From contig WRLO01000027.1 of the NCBI GenBank assembly GCA_009777575.1, forward strand, positions 1 through 40,356: a stretch of 40,356 nucleotides of DNA. Reading direction: 5' to 3'. The translations under genes and the position numbers were made by a program. Within the stretch, counting starts at the first letter, position 1. The number at the start of each line of letters is the position of its first letter. Of this stretch, positions 15,172 to 26,530 are shown piece by piece. Under the pieces are notes generated by a model. The model made no database searches, was not told the DNA's origin, and saw nothing but the letters and a program-made list of their open reading frames with translations. This stretch comes from Candidatus Cloacimonadota bacterium. GTDB lineage: Bacteria > Cloacimonadota > Cloacimonadia > Cloacimonadales > WRIO01.

Positions 15172-16188
15172 TCAGGTGTTTCGTATTAAATAAACTAAAT
15201 ACCAATTTAAAAGCGGGATATCGGCACATAGAACATAATACATGCTATTCTCAATATTAACAATAAAATTCTTATTTCCATCAAGCAATCTATTAATTAT
15301 ATTTTGAACATCTAAATTGTCATGGATTAATAAATTATGTTTTTCAAAAATTTCGTAATAATGCTCAAAATCTCTTGATAATTCAAATAAATCCATTATG
15401 TTCTCATCACCGACTACTAAAAATCCATTATTGTTCATTAAAAATGCAGAGACTTCATTTGTATTGGTGTCAAGTATACGCCTAAAATAGATAGAATTTA
15501 CGGATATATCCAACCCTACCACTCCTTGCATTTCGTCATAATGATAAACTGGGGCTATGACAGAAATAATCCAACTATTATCGATATTATCATAATGAAG
15601 GTCATCGATAAAAAGTGGAACTCGAGAAGGATTAAAACTTTCATTTGCCAGATAATAAAAATTATAATTAGTAATATCTGTTCCTATTTGATAAAAAGAT
15701 AAAACATCAATTGAAGGAAAAATGCGTATATAAGAATGCTTTTCTGCAAAATAAATCTGGGTAAGCTCAGATATAGATTCGATATTGGCTCTAAAAACAT
15801 TGTCCAAAGACTCTGTCATATTCACTATTCGCAATATTTCTGGAGATATTGGGTAAAACCCTGAAACAAAAACTGCTGAATGTTCTTTATTGACTCTGCT
15901 TATCATTGCTCCGCTTGGGTGCAATATAAACCTATCTATCTCTGATTCCAAGATAATATTATCTTGCTCATTGTATAAATGCTCTGTAAACTGTGCTATT
16001 TCGTAGACTATATTGAGATAATGTTGTAAATCTCGATTTATTTGAGAAGCATTTCGAGATATGCTTATTTGGAAGTTTTTCATTCTTTCATGATTTTCAG
16101 AGCAACTTATAAGTGTTAATAAAAGAAAAATGATTGTAATATTGATGATGTATCCAAAACTAAATTGTCCTTGAATACGATTTTTCAT
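15172..16188 (-). CDS. Cache-domain lipoprotein without output domain (338 aa)
   Basis: The start at 16188 is chosen because AGGAGG ends 4 nt before it; the frame could open further upstream only with TTG. Residues 1-29 form a signal ending in a lipobox 'TLISC' with Cys29, so it is a probable lipoprotein. The rest resembles a double Cache (dCache_1) sensor: a long helix at ~35-70, then 'SGFYPISPEILRIV', 'YYLANESFNPSRVPLFIDDL', 'WIISVIAPVYHYDEMQGVVG' and 'DISVNSIYFRRIL', with the 'APVY...GVVGLDIS' strand pair being typical. In most proteins this domain feeds a kinase, cyclase or chemoreceptor. Here the protein ends after the sensor. It may bind a small ligand and act with a separate partner. 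Confidence 0.75.
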   Translation of the reverse strand: MKNRIQGQFSFGYIINITIIFLLLTLISCSENHERMKNFQISISRNASQINRDLQHYLNIVYEIAQFTEHLYNEQDNIILESEIDRFILHPSGAMISRVNKEHSAVFVSGFYPISPEILRIVNMTESLDNVFRANIESISELTQIYFAEKHSYIRIFPSIDVLSFYQIGTDITNYNFYYLANESFNPSRVPLFIDDLHYDNIDNSWIISVIAPVYHYDEMQGVVGLDISVNSIYFRRILDTNTNEVSAFLMNNNGFLVVGDENIMDLFELSRDFEHYYEIFEKHNLLIHDNLDVQNIINRLLDGNKNFIVNIENSMYYVLCADIPLLNWYLVYLIRNT

Positions 16189-16464
16189 CATGCCTCCTAT
16201 TATAATCAATTGATTCAGTCAAACAACATCATAGTTCCTCAGATCCCAGAAATGCATATTGTAGGGAATCATCTACAATACATTCATGCTAAAATTAGTA
16301 TTGTGATTTTGTTTGAAGAGCAAGAAAAAAGTAAACCCTCATTTTGTCAACACATTTTTGAATTTCCAATATGACCCTACTATTTTCTTAAAAATATCAC
16401 GAAGTGATTATCTCTTAATCAATCCATGTCGGGGTTTCCAACACCAGCCATGCATGAAAATAAT

Positions 16465-16537
16465 GTAGCGGTGGAGCTTGCCTCCATCCTAATTTCAGGA
16501 CAGAGGTGATTGCTTCGTGCCTCGCAACTGCCACTAC
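16465..16537. repeat. REP-like inverted pair
   Basis: The left unit on the plus strand (16465-16489) starts GTAGCGGTGGAGCTTGCCTCC. The right unit on the minus strand ends at 16537 and starts GTAGTGGCAGTTGCGAGGC. The left core GGTGGAGCTTGCCTCC recurs in the palindrome at 28590-28653. This lies in the 697-bp gap 16189-16885, which contains only repeats. A minus-strand frame at 16415-16684 is made of repeat sequence and is not a gene. Confidence 0.6.
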
Positions 16538-16590
16538 AATATAGGGGTATGTTTTCGTGTTATAAAGTGTAGATCTAAATTTATATATAA

Positions 16591-16855
16591 GGCGTAAGCA
16601 ATACGCCACTACGATATGGGGTCTGGGATAGGGGGGAGTGACACGGAGATTGCTTCGTGAGGATAGCAAGAAGGAACCTCGCAACGACGGTATTGTCCAT
16701 TATACACTACAGGCGTAAGCAATACGCCACTACGATTTTCTATTTAAGGCGTAAGCAATACGCCCCTACGATTTTCTATTTAAGGCGTAAGCAATACGCC
16801 ACTACGATTGTTCAGCAACCATTGTCTATTTAAGGCGTATGCAATACGCCACTAC
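16591..16855 (-). repeat. Array of five 22-nt GTAG-hairpin (REP-like) units
   Basis: Five same-orientation copies lie at 16591-16612, 16712-16733, 16748-16769, 16784-16805 and 16834-16855. Each reads on the minus strand GTAGTG, then GCGTA-TTGCT-TACGC, C, with small changes: GTAGGG in the third, and a loop change in the last. Three copies sit at a 36-bp period with the spacer 'attttctatttaa'; the next interval is 50 bp. The array ends 30 bp downstream of the stop of the M6-headed giant gene, so transcripts would carry the hairpins as a 3' tail, which may stabilise or terminate the mRNA. Confidence 0.8.
16637..16694. repeat. Dispersed repeat (copy 1) of AGTGACACGGAGATTGCTTCG family
   Basis: This stretch starts AGTGACACGGAGATTGCTTC, contains ATAGCAAGAAGGAACCTCGC, and ends GACGGTATT. 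A longer variant lies at 38716-38813. GATTGCTTCGTGAGG and CCTCGCAAC can pair as an imperfect hairpin. The motif resembles the widespread 'CATTGCGAGG...GAAGCAATC' repeat known from many bacterial genomes. Confidence 0.65.
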
Positions 16856-16885
16856 GATTATCCATAAATCATTATCCATTGTCCA

Positions 16886-19800
16886 TTATTTCAACAGCAC
16901 CGCTCTATTCACTTTTGTATATCCATCCGTCTGCATTCTGATGAAATACACTCCAGAGCCGACCTGTCTGCCGTATCCATCCACACCTTCCCAGATCAGA
17001 TGATGGTGTCCTTTTTCGAGGATTTCATCGACCAGAGTTACTACGCGTTGACCTCTCACATTGTAAATAACGATACTGGCATGTTGGTCTTCTTTCAGAC
17101 TGAATCTGATATTCGTAGACGGATTGAAAGGATTCGGATAACTCGAACGAAGTTCATTGATGAACGGGATTGGTGTATCATCTACTAAATCACCTATTTC
17201 TCCGTCTTCAAAGTCTATTATAAAGGGATTCAATATCGTTCCTGTGGTCCCACCGGGTATAGCCTGAATCGTTTCTTCAAGATAAGTGATAGGATCTCCG
17301 TCTTTCCAGATTCTAAAGGTAATCACTTCTTCAGGATCAACCGTTGAAATCAATGGATATGCCCATGTTTGACCATTGAAATTAAACATTCTTGCTTTTC
17401 CACGCAATTCATCACCTACATAAGTAGCCAAAATATAATCCGGATGGATAGCAAAACCATTGGCATGGATTCTCGCTATCACAAAATGACTATTGGGTTT
17501 TACTTGAATGATACCAAAGGGGTCAACAGCTGCCAATAAATCAGGTGATGGAGCTGGCTCTGGTTCTGGAATAGCGAGTCTATCTACGCGTTCAAAAGTA
17601 AACCCTTGATTTTTACTGATACGAACAAAACGAATTATATAAGCCTCTGAGGAAACCAAATTACCACTCGTTGTAGGTCTCACCCACAATCTCATCATAT
17701 CTCGTAAACCTATTGTAGTGATAGGTTCAGCAGGATTCCCTCCTGATACAATGCGGTTTGCATCAAGAGCATTGTTTCCGATATCCGGTCCAAGTGCTGT
17801 ATAAACACCAAAACCACGGCTATCAAAATAAAGTTGAGCACTCAAAAGTGGTTCAAAGTCTTCGTGAAGTGGTAAAGCTATCACAAATTCACGGCTATCT
17901 AATCCACCTACACGGATTCCATCAAAGACTTGACGATTTGGTCCATTCGCATCGTGCACAAGAGATATTCCAAACAATCCTGTGTTGATGGTTTGCTGTG
18001 GATAGTTTGCGGCATTATTGTTGATAGTTAGCTCATAAACCACTATACTCGCACTATTTCTTTCATCAAGATTAGTTAAATCTTTATCCGATAAGATCAA
18101 ATAATATGGTTCAGTTGTATTAAATGTAGTAGCATCGGTATAAACAGTTGCAGAAGCCACGACTTCTGCCAAGAATTCTTCCCAGCCTTGTGCTTCAAGA
18201 GCTGCCATTAATAGACCATCATATACTGTTTTGGAGGCTACTCTAAATGTTTTAGGTCCACCATATAAATTAAAAGCAAGGTCATTGAAATCAATAGTTG
18301 CTGTAGCAACAGGGGTTGTCCCGGCAGTGACATGAACAGCTATCCTCTTTGGTTCCTCAATGTTGCGTGCTTGAGTGCCTGTCGTTCCAGTTGCAGCTAC
18401 AGGTGTTATCACAGTAAAGATTTCACCCGGTAAACCGCTAACCGCCCCTGCTCTTATATAAAAATCAGCGTTAGTAGCGACTATACTCGGAGTAGCACCA
18501 GTTGGGTTTAATATTTTGTAAGTCTGTCCCACAATCATTTCATTTATAGGTAGCGGAGCACCTACTTTCATAGGATAACCAAGATATTGGTCATCTATGA
18601 TCCCAAAGGCATGAGCGCGACTATCTGTTCCTTGTGTATTTAACCAAAATCTTTTCAAAACATTGTTATAATCTGGTGTGTTATAACGGATATAGATTTC
18701 TGAATCAGCCTGTGAGGTGTTTTCTATCCAATAGCCTTCGCCGGGATTGAGATGTCTCAGGGTGGAGGCACCGATAGTATCTTCTTCTCCAAAATATACC
18801 CAGGAATCGGAGACCATCACACCTATATCAGGATGATTGGTCACCATAACTCTCGTTTGAGCTATTCTACCCGGACTATAACCGACAAGATTCCAGTTGT
18901 TACCACGAATCCTGATCTCTGGATCGAACATCGGAACACTTGTTGCGGTTAAATAGAAATTTGTATTCAGTGATGAATGGACAAAATATCCTCCATCATG
19001 GCTCTGATAGGCATTTATTCCATAACCTATATCTATTGAAGAAGCAGTTCCCGGTTGCCAACCATAAGTTGCATTACGAACATCGTCGATGCCACCTGTG
19101 AGTATATCATTTCCAAGAGGATCTTCAGGTAGAGTAGTGGATGTAAATAATCGGGTAGGAGTTGTAGCAGTTAAATTATATTGATTTTCCCACCAAAATA
19201 CCTTTTCAGCATCGCGTGCATCGGTAGGATAGTCAAGGTTTAATGAAACAAGATTCCAGCCCGGTCTGAGTAAAAGTTTTTGTGTTCTTTCAATAAAATG
19301 ATCAGGAGACAATAGAAATTCAGCTGTTACAATTCTATCCTCATACATATCTCTGCCCACTATACCTCGTTCCAAAATCATTGGAGTCTCAGAATCTGCA
19401 GGCGGGAGAACTACTCTCGCATAATAGTTTGGAGTCTGTAAATCTCCATATCCTGATTTTGCCAGTTGAGCAGTCGTTATCTCTATACCCAAAACATTGG
19501 CACCAACCACCACAGGAGCATAAAAATAGCCAAATTCATCAGTAGTAGTGATGACATCTTCGTCTGGAACATCAGATCCAGTTGGAGTCCCCAATAAAAC
19601 GGTAAATTCTCCATTTACATAAGGGTTATTCTCGGAGATATAAATCTTTCCTATCAGGTAGTTTACTCTCAGGCTGGATTCAAAATCCAAAGCACTATAT
19701 TGAGCTGCCGTAGAAGGATTAATATGAGGTGTTTGTATTGGAGCAGTATCATTGATATAAACTGAAAATTGTGTATCCCAGGGCGATTGACTAGCATTCG

Positions 19801-22800
19801 CATTCGGGATGATTTGATTGGTAGCGTCACCAAAAGGATTAAAATTCGTTGTCTGGAAAGCAAGTCTTTGAGACTGAGGGTTCAGTGTCAAACCATGTCC
19901 AGCCCACATCCCAAATCTATACATTCCAGTGCTGTCGGTTATCCAATGGAAATGATCTCCTCTTTCAATAAATCCGGGGAATATTGTTGCTGAAGCTGAT
20001 GAAGGCGCGGATAAACCTCCTGAAGGTCCTGAATAATCATTACCTACATAACCTCCTACCCAATCCGATGTATCATAATTGCTGATATGCCCTTGTAAAG
20101 TTATTACTCTTGCCCCAATGATAGGGATAGGTCCTGTATTTCGGCTATTTCCGCCACCACCGATGCTTCCACCCGGCACAGATACTATATCATAAGCCCG
20201 TGGAGTGTCGTATAACAAAGCTCCATCAGCTGTTCCTTCAGGAACGAAGATCTTGAAATATACTATTTCTCCAGCGTCTGCTGTATTGACTACAATAGAG
20301 ACATTACCCAAAAGATTGTAGGTTCTAGACCAGCCACGCAATTCTTCACGCCCACCACGATTGACAAAGGCTCCCACTACAGTATTGATTGGTGGATTGA
20401 TATGATTTCCTAAAATATTTACTATTCTGGCTCTTGCTTGCACTGTCATCTGGTTGGGTAATATATCATCTACTACTTTCGGTCCGAAGAAATCTGCATC
20501 TGGATCATCTGCCCATGACGCATCATTCCATGTATTTACAACCTTTCCTGTTAGTTTTATCGTTCTCCCGGCTGGTAAAGTGTCTCCGGGTGTAGTTGGG
20601 TCTGGTGAAGTTGCCAGCACTTTTAGAAAAACTGTATACTCACCAACGCCATCGGGGTCGAATCCGACAACCACATCAAAAGAACCATTTGGTAGTATCT
20701 CTAAGCCACCAGCTGGGATAACCATTCCTCCGTCACCTGCTGACAAGACAATACTAAAATTTCCCACAGAGAGACCACCAGTTGCAGCATTATGAGTCGC
20801 TGCCAAGAATATAGGACTACCGGTACCAAGTCTCAAAGGAACACCGCCACCATTGGTAAAGGTAAATCTTTTTATGATTTCATTACCATCGTCAGCCCAT
20901 TCTCCAAAATAATAGGAAGGCAAAATCGCTACTTCTGAAGCAGTCAGCTCATCGCGAACATGACTAATACTCGGATAAACCATGAGTCTATTGGAAAAAT
21001 CGACCGTTATCGTAATCCTTTTTGTAGGATCGAGCTTTGAGATAAAGACGATTTCGTCTTCATCAGCAACTGGTAAAATATTGTTTATAAGACAATGACC
21101 ATCATCATTCGTGGTAAGTCTAAATGTAGTCTCATAATAATTTGTATTAAACCCAGTTTCTAAAAGCAGAGCATCTATATAGAAGTCGTTGCGAGTATTT
21201 TGAATCAACACTTCTGTAAAATCTCTGGTAAAGATATTGTTGTCAGTAGCATGAACGATGGCATGATAAGGAATACCGGTTGTGAGCGTTCTGACGCTAT
21301 TTCCTTGTAGATTTAGTAAATCAGCCATCACCTTGACCTCTCTAACTCCAGAGACGAGGCTTGGAGTATGTTCATGCGAACTTGGTAATAGCGGATGTTG
21401 ATAGACCACTTGTCCGAGACCTTGTTGATTGGGCTGATGGAAAATAGTGCTGCCTACTGCGAGATCATATCTTTGACCCCAGAAATTGTTGCTTGCACCA
21501 AAAAGAGCAGAATGGTCGTATTTGAAATTTGCACCGCGATTGGTCTGAACTAAATCTGCTGGATGATTGGGAAGAGGATCAAAGATGATTGTTCCATCAG
21601 GTTGAGTAAGGACAGTAGGATATTCAGCTTTTAAAGCAGTAGTAACTATCAAATACTGTTCTTCCTCACCATCAAAGGTATTTTGATAGAGGTTATTCCA
21701 GAGCAGAGCTTCAGGCGCTCCCCAGATAGCCCAGTTTCCATGATTGGAAGCGATGATATTGCGATAAATAAACATTTTTCCTAAGGGAGATGTAAAACTA
21801 TTTAATGTATGGATAGCAGCACCTGCGTATCTTGCTTTGATAGTATCATGGTCATAAGGTAGGGTCAATGGGACATGGATATTGGGGACGCTATTGGCAG
21901 TGATAGTATTACCTTTCATCTCGCCTATAGACGCATTTATATCTGGACCCAAAAAGACAGTTCCGCTATGATGATAGAGAGCAGCACCCATTGCACCTTC
22001 GCCGGTAGCATGGTTGTCAGAAATAGCATTTTCATTTCTGATATGGATGGTATTGGTCAAATTGGGTGACTCGATATAAAGAGCTGCACCGTAAACATTT
22101 CCTTGATGTCTTTGGATGATATTACCTTCCATCCAAGCTGGAACTGCATGGAGCATGATATAGATAGCTACCGCATCTCTTTCTACGACATTTGCCACAT
22201 CTATCGCTCCGCCAGTTGTTGAAATCCACTCATCTTGCAAGTTTTTGGCGATATTATTTTCGATAGTATTGTCGATGATATGCAGATCAGCACTTTGGAG
22301 TCTGAGCGTATTTCTTTTGTAATTGTTGTTGGTAAAGACATTACCAACGATTTCCAGAGGTGTGTTGTCGGTTCTAAAGACTTCAAAGATAGAACCATTT
22401 TCAGCTCTGTTTTGCAGTAAGGAATTAAAATTGAATACTTCCATTGTGGGAGATGAAATGATGTCATTGTCACCTCTGGAACCATTGCCATTTAAGGTAA
22501 ATTTTTCTACCCAGTTCAAAGTGATTTCTCTTCCGCCACGGATAGCAAAACCAGCTGAAGATGTATTAGTAATAGCCTCACCTAAGGTAGATTTATTCAT
22601 TATATTGCCATCTACAACAGAGTCTTCTTGAGCGAGGATAGCATCTTTACCACCACGAATCTCATTGCCGTGAATGATGCTTCCGTTGGTGATAGCTGTC
22701 CCTTTCATATTTAGGATATAGTTTCCTAAAACCTCGACAGTTGTAGCGGAAGTTCCCAGATCAGCCAATATCCCAAAAGCACCTTCACGGGTGAAAGTAG

Positions 22801-25800
22801 AGGGAGTGTTGGGAACACCTGAAACTATTCTATTGTTGGAGATGATTCTTCCGTTTTGGATACCAAATCCGACTGGGTTTGTGATACGGTTGTCGTCTAC
22901 GACAGCACCCGGTGTGGCATAAATAGCATAATGCGTGTCAAAAGCAGAATCTGTGACTGCTGCAAGATTTGTCAATGTATTTCTGGCTATGACAGCACCA
23001 TATCTGATACCATAACCGATATGACTGGTGATAGTATTAAAGGAAACATTTGCTTCTTCTGGATCTGCGGTGATAGCATCGGTAATCTGGATTGGAGTTC
23101 CAGCTGAGACTGGATGAGTAGGACCACTACCATTGTTTTCTATGGTGTTGTTTTGGATGATAGCACCATTTTGGATAGCAAAACCTCGATTGTCATAAAT
23201 CCTATTGTAGAGAACTTCTGCAGCTTCGTCAGCGAGAATTGCACCAGGTCCGATGTTTTGGGCGATAGTATTATTGCGGATGATATGTCCATTTCTGATA
23301 GCATAACCGAAATTTCTTTCTGCTGCATTGGCATTGAAAGCGGGAGTAATTGTTGTTGGTTTTGGTGAATCTAAATCATAAGTATATACATTTATATCCC
23401 AGTTTCCTATTCTATTGTTAGAGACAGTGGCGCCGGGGTTAGCCCAGATTACTGCATTGTCATTTCTTGTATTTTCAGTTCCGACACCGGTGATAGTGTT
23501 ACTATGAATGACAGCTTCGCCAGCTACAGTTGTGTCTATCCAGATACCATTAGCTTTCACATTTTTGATTGTTGAGTTCAAGATTTGAGCATCTGGGTTG
23601 GTGGTGACTATACCAGAACCGAGGAAATAAGCATTTGTTGGTGCTGGAGGGGTGCCTGCTTGAATCTCAAAACGCCCATCGATAAATACTTGATCAAAAT
23701 AAGCACCACCAGTGATGGCTGCACCATCGGTTGTGCTTGCACTCGCAAAGCCAAAGAAAGTAGGGGGTTGACCAAAATTCGTATTAACTACACTGCTATT
23801 GTTACCTATTACAATACCATTGTGGGCATTTATAAAGTCCGTAAAACTGATGTTTATATTTACCGGTGTTCCACCAGGTGTGACATTGATAGGATTGATA
23901 GCATTTTGGATGATAGTATAGTTTAGAGAAGAATCTACAGCGTCAGGGTCACGCTGGATAGAGCCATCAAAGAGGATACCACCCCAGGTATTAGGTGTGC
24001 CATTGCTTGTTGGTGGTTCTGGGCGGAAAGTGATGCTTCTGTTAGTAGGAAATGAAGTTACACCTTTTACGACGATGTTTCCTTGCACAAAGAGTGTATT
24101 ATCAGGAGCTATAGTGATATTTTTGTTTCCTGAAGCAGCCGGTTCTATAGTGAGAGTAGCACCCGGTGCGATAACAGGGTTATTGAAGAAATGATAATTT
24201 ACATTAGCCCTCAAGGTTCTGTCAGATTGGATAGTTCCAGTGATTCCTAAAGGTGTATTGCCAACAGGCATGGTAGTGAACTGCCAAGCAGGGAGTCCAG
24301 CCATATTAGCGGGTGGTGTGGCTATACCAGCTGACATGACATCTACTCTCCAATAATACAATTGAGAATCAACTAAATCTCCGAGATAAAGTGATGTATT
24401 GGTAGTTTCTATTTCAAAGATACTCGTTCCATTGGGAGCTGGAAAAGTTCCAGTAAAATCAGCAAAGGTGGTAGACATCCTAAAACGATAATGAGTGATC
24501 CCATCCCATCCTCTACTTTCAGAATCAAAAGCTGGTGTCCATTCAAAGTATTGATAGATAGGTTCACCTGTTAGGTTGTTGCTTGGCGTGATCAAAGTAT
24601 AATTTGAATTTATACTCTGAGCAATGATCCGAGTCCTCGTGAATACACCGGCTGGTATGGGTGCTTCAAGAGCGATGTCTATATTTCCATTAAAGTTGGC
24701 TGTCGTAGCCCAGACCCAGCTGGGGTTTGCATCTGGTCCGATAAAGGCTTTGATGGTGTTGGTAAAAGGATCGGTGATGTCTCCTATATTAATCGCATTT
24801 CCTTGACCCAGATTATGGTAAAAACCTACTGGATCGGCATTGGAAATGATACGAACCCAACCCGGATTCGGCTCTATACTATTTATGATAATCTGTTGAT
24901 TACGACTATGTGAGGTAGCATTGAAGGTAATACCCGAAACGGTGTTTTGTAAAGGTGTAAAACCATTGCCAGTCGGATAGCCTAACCAGATAAAATCAAA
25001 ATTACGAATTGGCTCTAATTCATCTATATCTTGATATTGAGGATAATCGGCTGGGAAGATACTGATGCGGATAGGCTGTTGTTGAGTAATCTTGCCTGGT
25101 ACGTAGAACATTTCATTGATTTCCTCGCGAGTGAGACGGAGTCTATATTGAACTGTAAATGGAATTGTTGTCAGTGCTGTAGCAAAGGCATATCTCACTT
25201 CTTCTTGTCCATTGAACATGTTTTTGATGATGATCTTATGTGATGAACCAGGGGTTGGAGAGGTGGGATTTGATGTGTAATGAATAGTAAATTCATCTAA
25301 ATCTACTGTGGGACCATTTACTGGAACATTAACGGGTGTATTTACTGCTCGTCCTGTTATAGTAGCTTTAGGCACATTAGTAGTAAAAACAAAGGGGCTA
25401 CCATGTTCAAACTGCATGGTGATGATCTCATCATTGGTGATATAAAAATTTGTGTAACCGGGTGTACTACCATCTGTTGAGAAATAAAGAACATGAAAAA
25501 GACCTTGTAAACGCATTCTATGATCTGTAGGACTATCTGAAGTTATATATTCTAAATATTCTACATCTCTCTCAGGCTCAGATATTGGATTGTCTATCTT
25601 AAACCAGGCTGTTGTTTTAGTATTCGCAGGAAATTTCTCAAACTCATCTGTGATTGCAGTATAGCGGACAAGGGAATTATTCCCAATTGGATAATACATT
25701 TGAGGAATCTGCCATGAAGGTGGACCTGGAGTTTGATGCTCCCAAATTTCGGAAACCACATTCAGAGGTTTCGTAGTGAAAGAGCCGCCTTGTTGCCAGT

Positions 25801-26530
25801 TGTTATCAAAGATATTAACTCCAACCGCTCTTTGAACCTGCCAATAATAGGTAGTATTATATTTTAAAACGGTTTCCAGAGTATTGGAATCGATATGCGG
25901 ATTAAGTCTCATCCCTGTAAAAGGAGTTGGTATATTAAGGGGATTTGAGGTTGTGCCAAGATTGATTGTTTCAATCTCATTATTAGCAGTAATTTGATAA
26001 TAAGTCTCCGCAGCTGAAAAACTCGGATTTTCTGAAAATCTGACGCGATAACGCCATTCTGGGACCGGTGGTGTCGGAGTAGGCGAACCAAACTCTTCCC
26101 AGGTCAAAACAGGCATGACAGAATAAGGCGGAGTCCGAAAAGAGCCTATTTCAGAGGGATTCATTTGTTCTTCATAATAGATGACCCCATTTTCTTCGTG
26201 GCTGATTCCATAAAATTGATGAACTCGCCAAAAATAGTTAGTGTCATAATTTAAGGCTTGTTTTATAGGTATCTGAAATGTTTTGGGTGGTAAACCACTT
26301 GTTCCCAAGCCAGCTCTTACGATTATAGGTGAGTCAAAATTGGTATTTAAACTTAGTCTTATCTCATAAAAAGATGTAGGTCCAGGTGGTAAAAAATAGC
26401 CGTCGAAAGGTGCGCCCAACCAATCTGCGGTATGAGTCCAGCTTAATTCTGGGGTCACAGTAGTAACGGTAGCTAAGCCTTGTGTAGGGTCTTTTAAGGT
26501 TATATGCGTGATTGAACCTGATATAGGTAT
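16886..26530 (-). repeat. Long direct repeat, copy 1 (3' part of the M6-headed gene)
   Basis: About 9.6 kb parallels 28794-38530 in order and frame. Long stretches are near-identical, for example the DNA encoding 'VSGVREVKVMADLLNLQGNS' and 'NNIAKN', and the terminal 85 codons. Other blocks have diverged strongly, including the first Fn3-like region and the segment around 18150-18350 compared with 30080-30290. The similarity continues a few tens of bases past the stop codon. Confidence 0.85.

Noticed and set aside
16415..16684. 89-codon minus-strand frame 3' of the M6-headed gene
   Set aside because: It consists of dispersed repeats, and similar peptides arise from the repeat at 38630-38833.
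16712..16855. Regular 36-bp spaced repeats as a CRISPR array
   Set aside because: The spacers are short and themselves almost identical ('attttctatttaa'), the unit is a 22-nt hairpin that also occurs singly elsewhere, and no cas gene is present.
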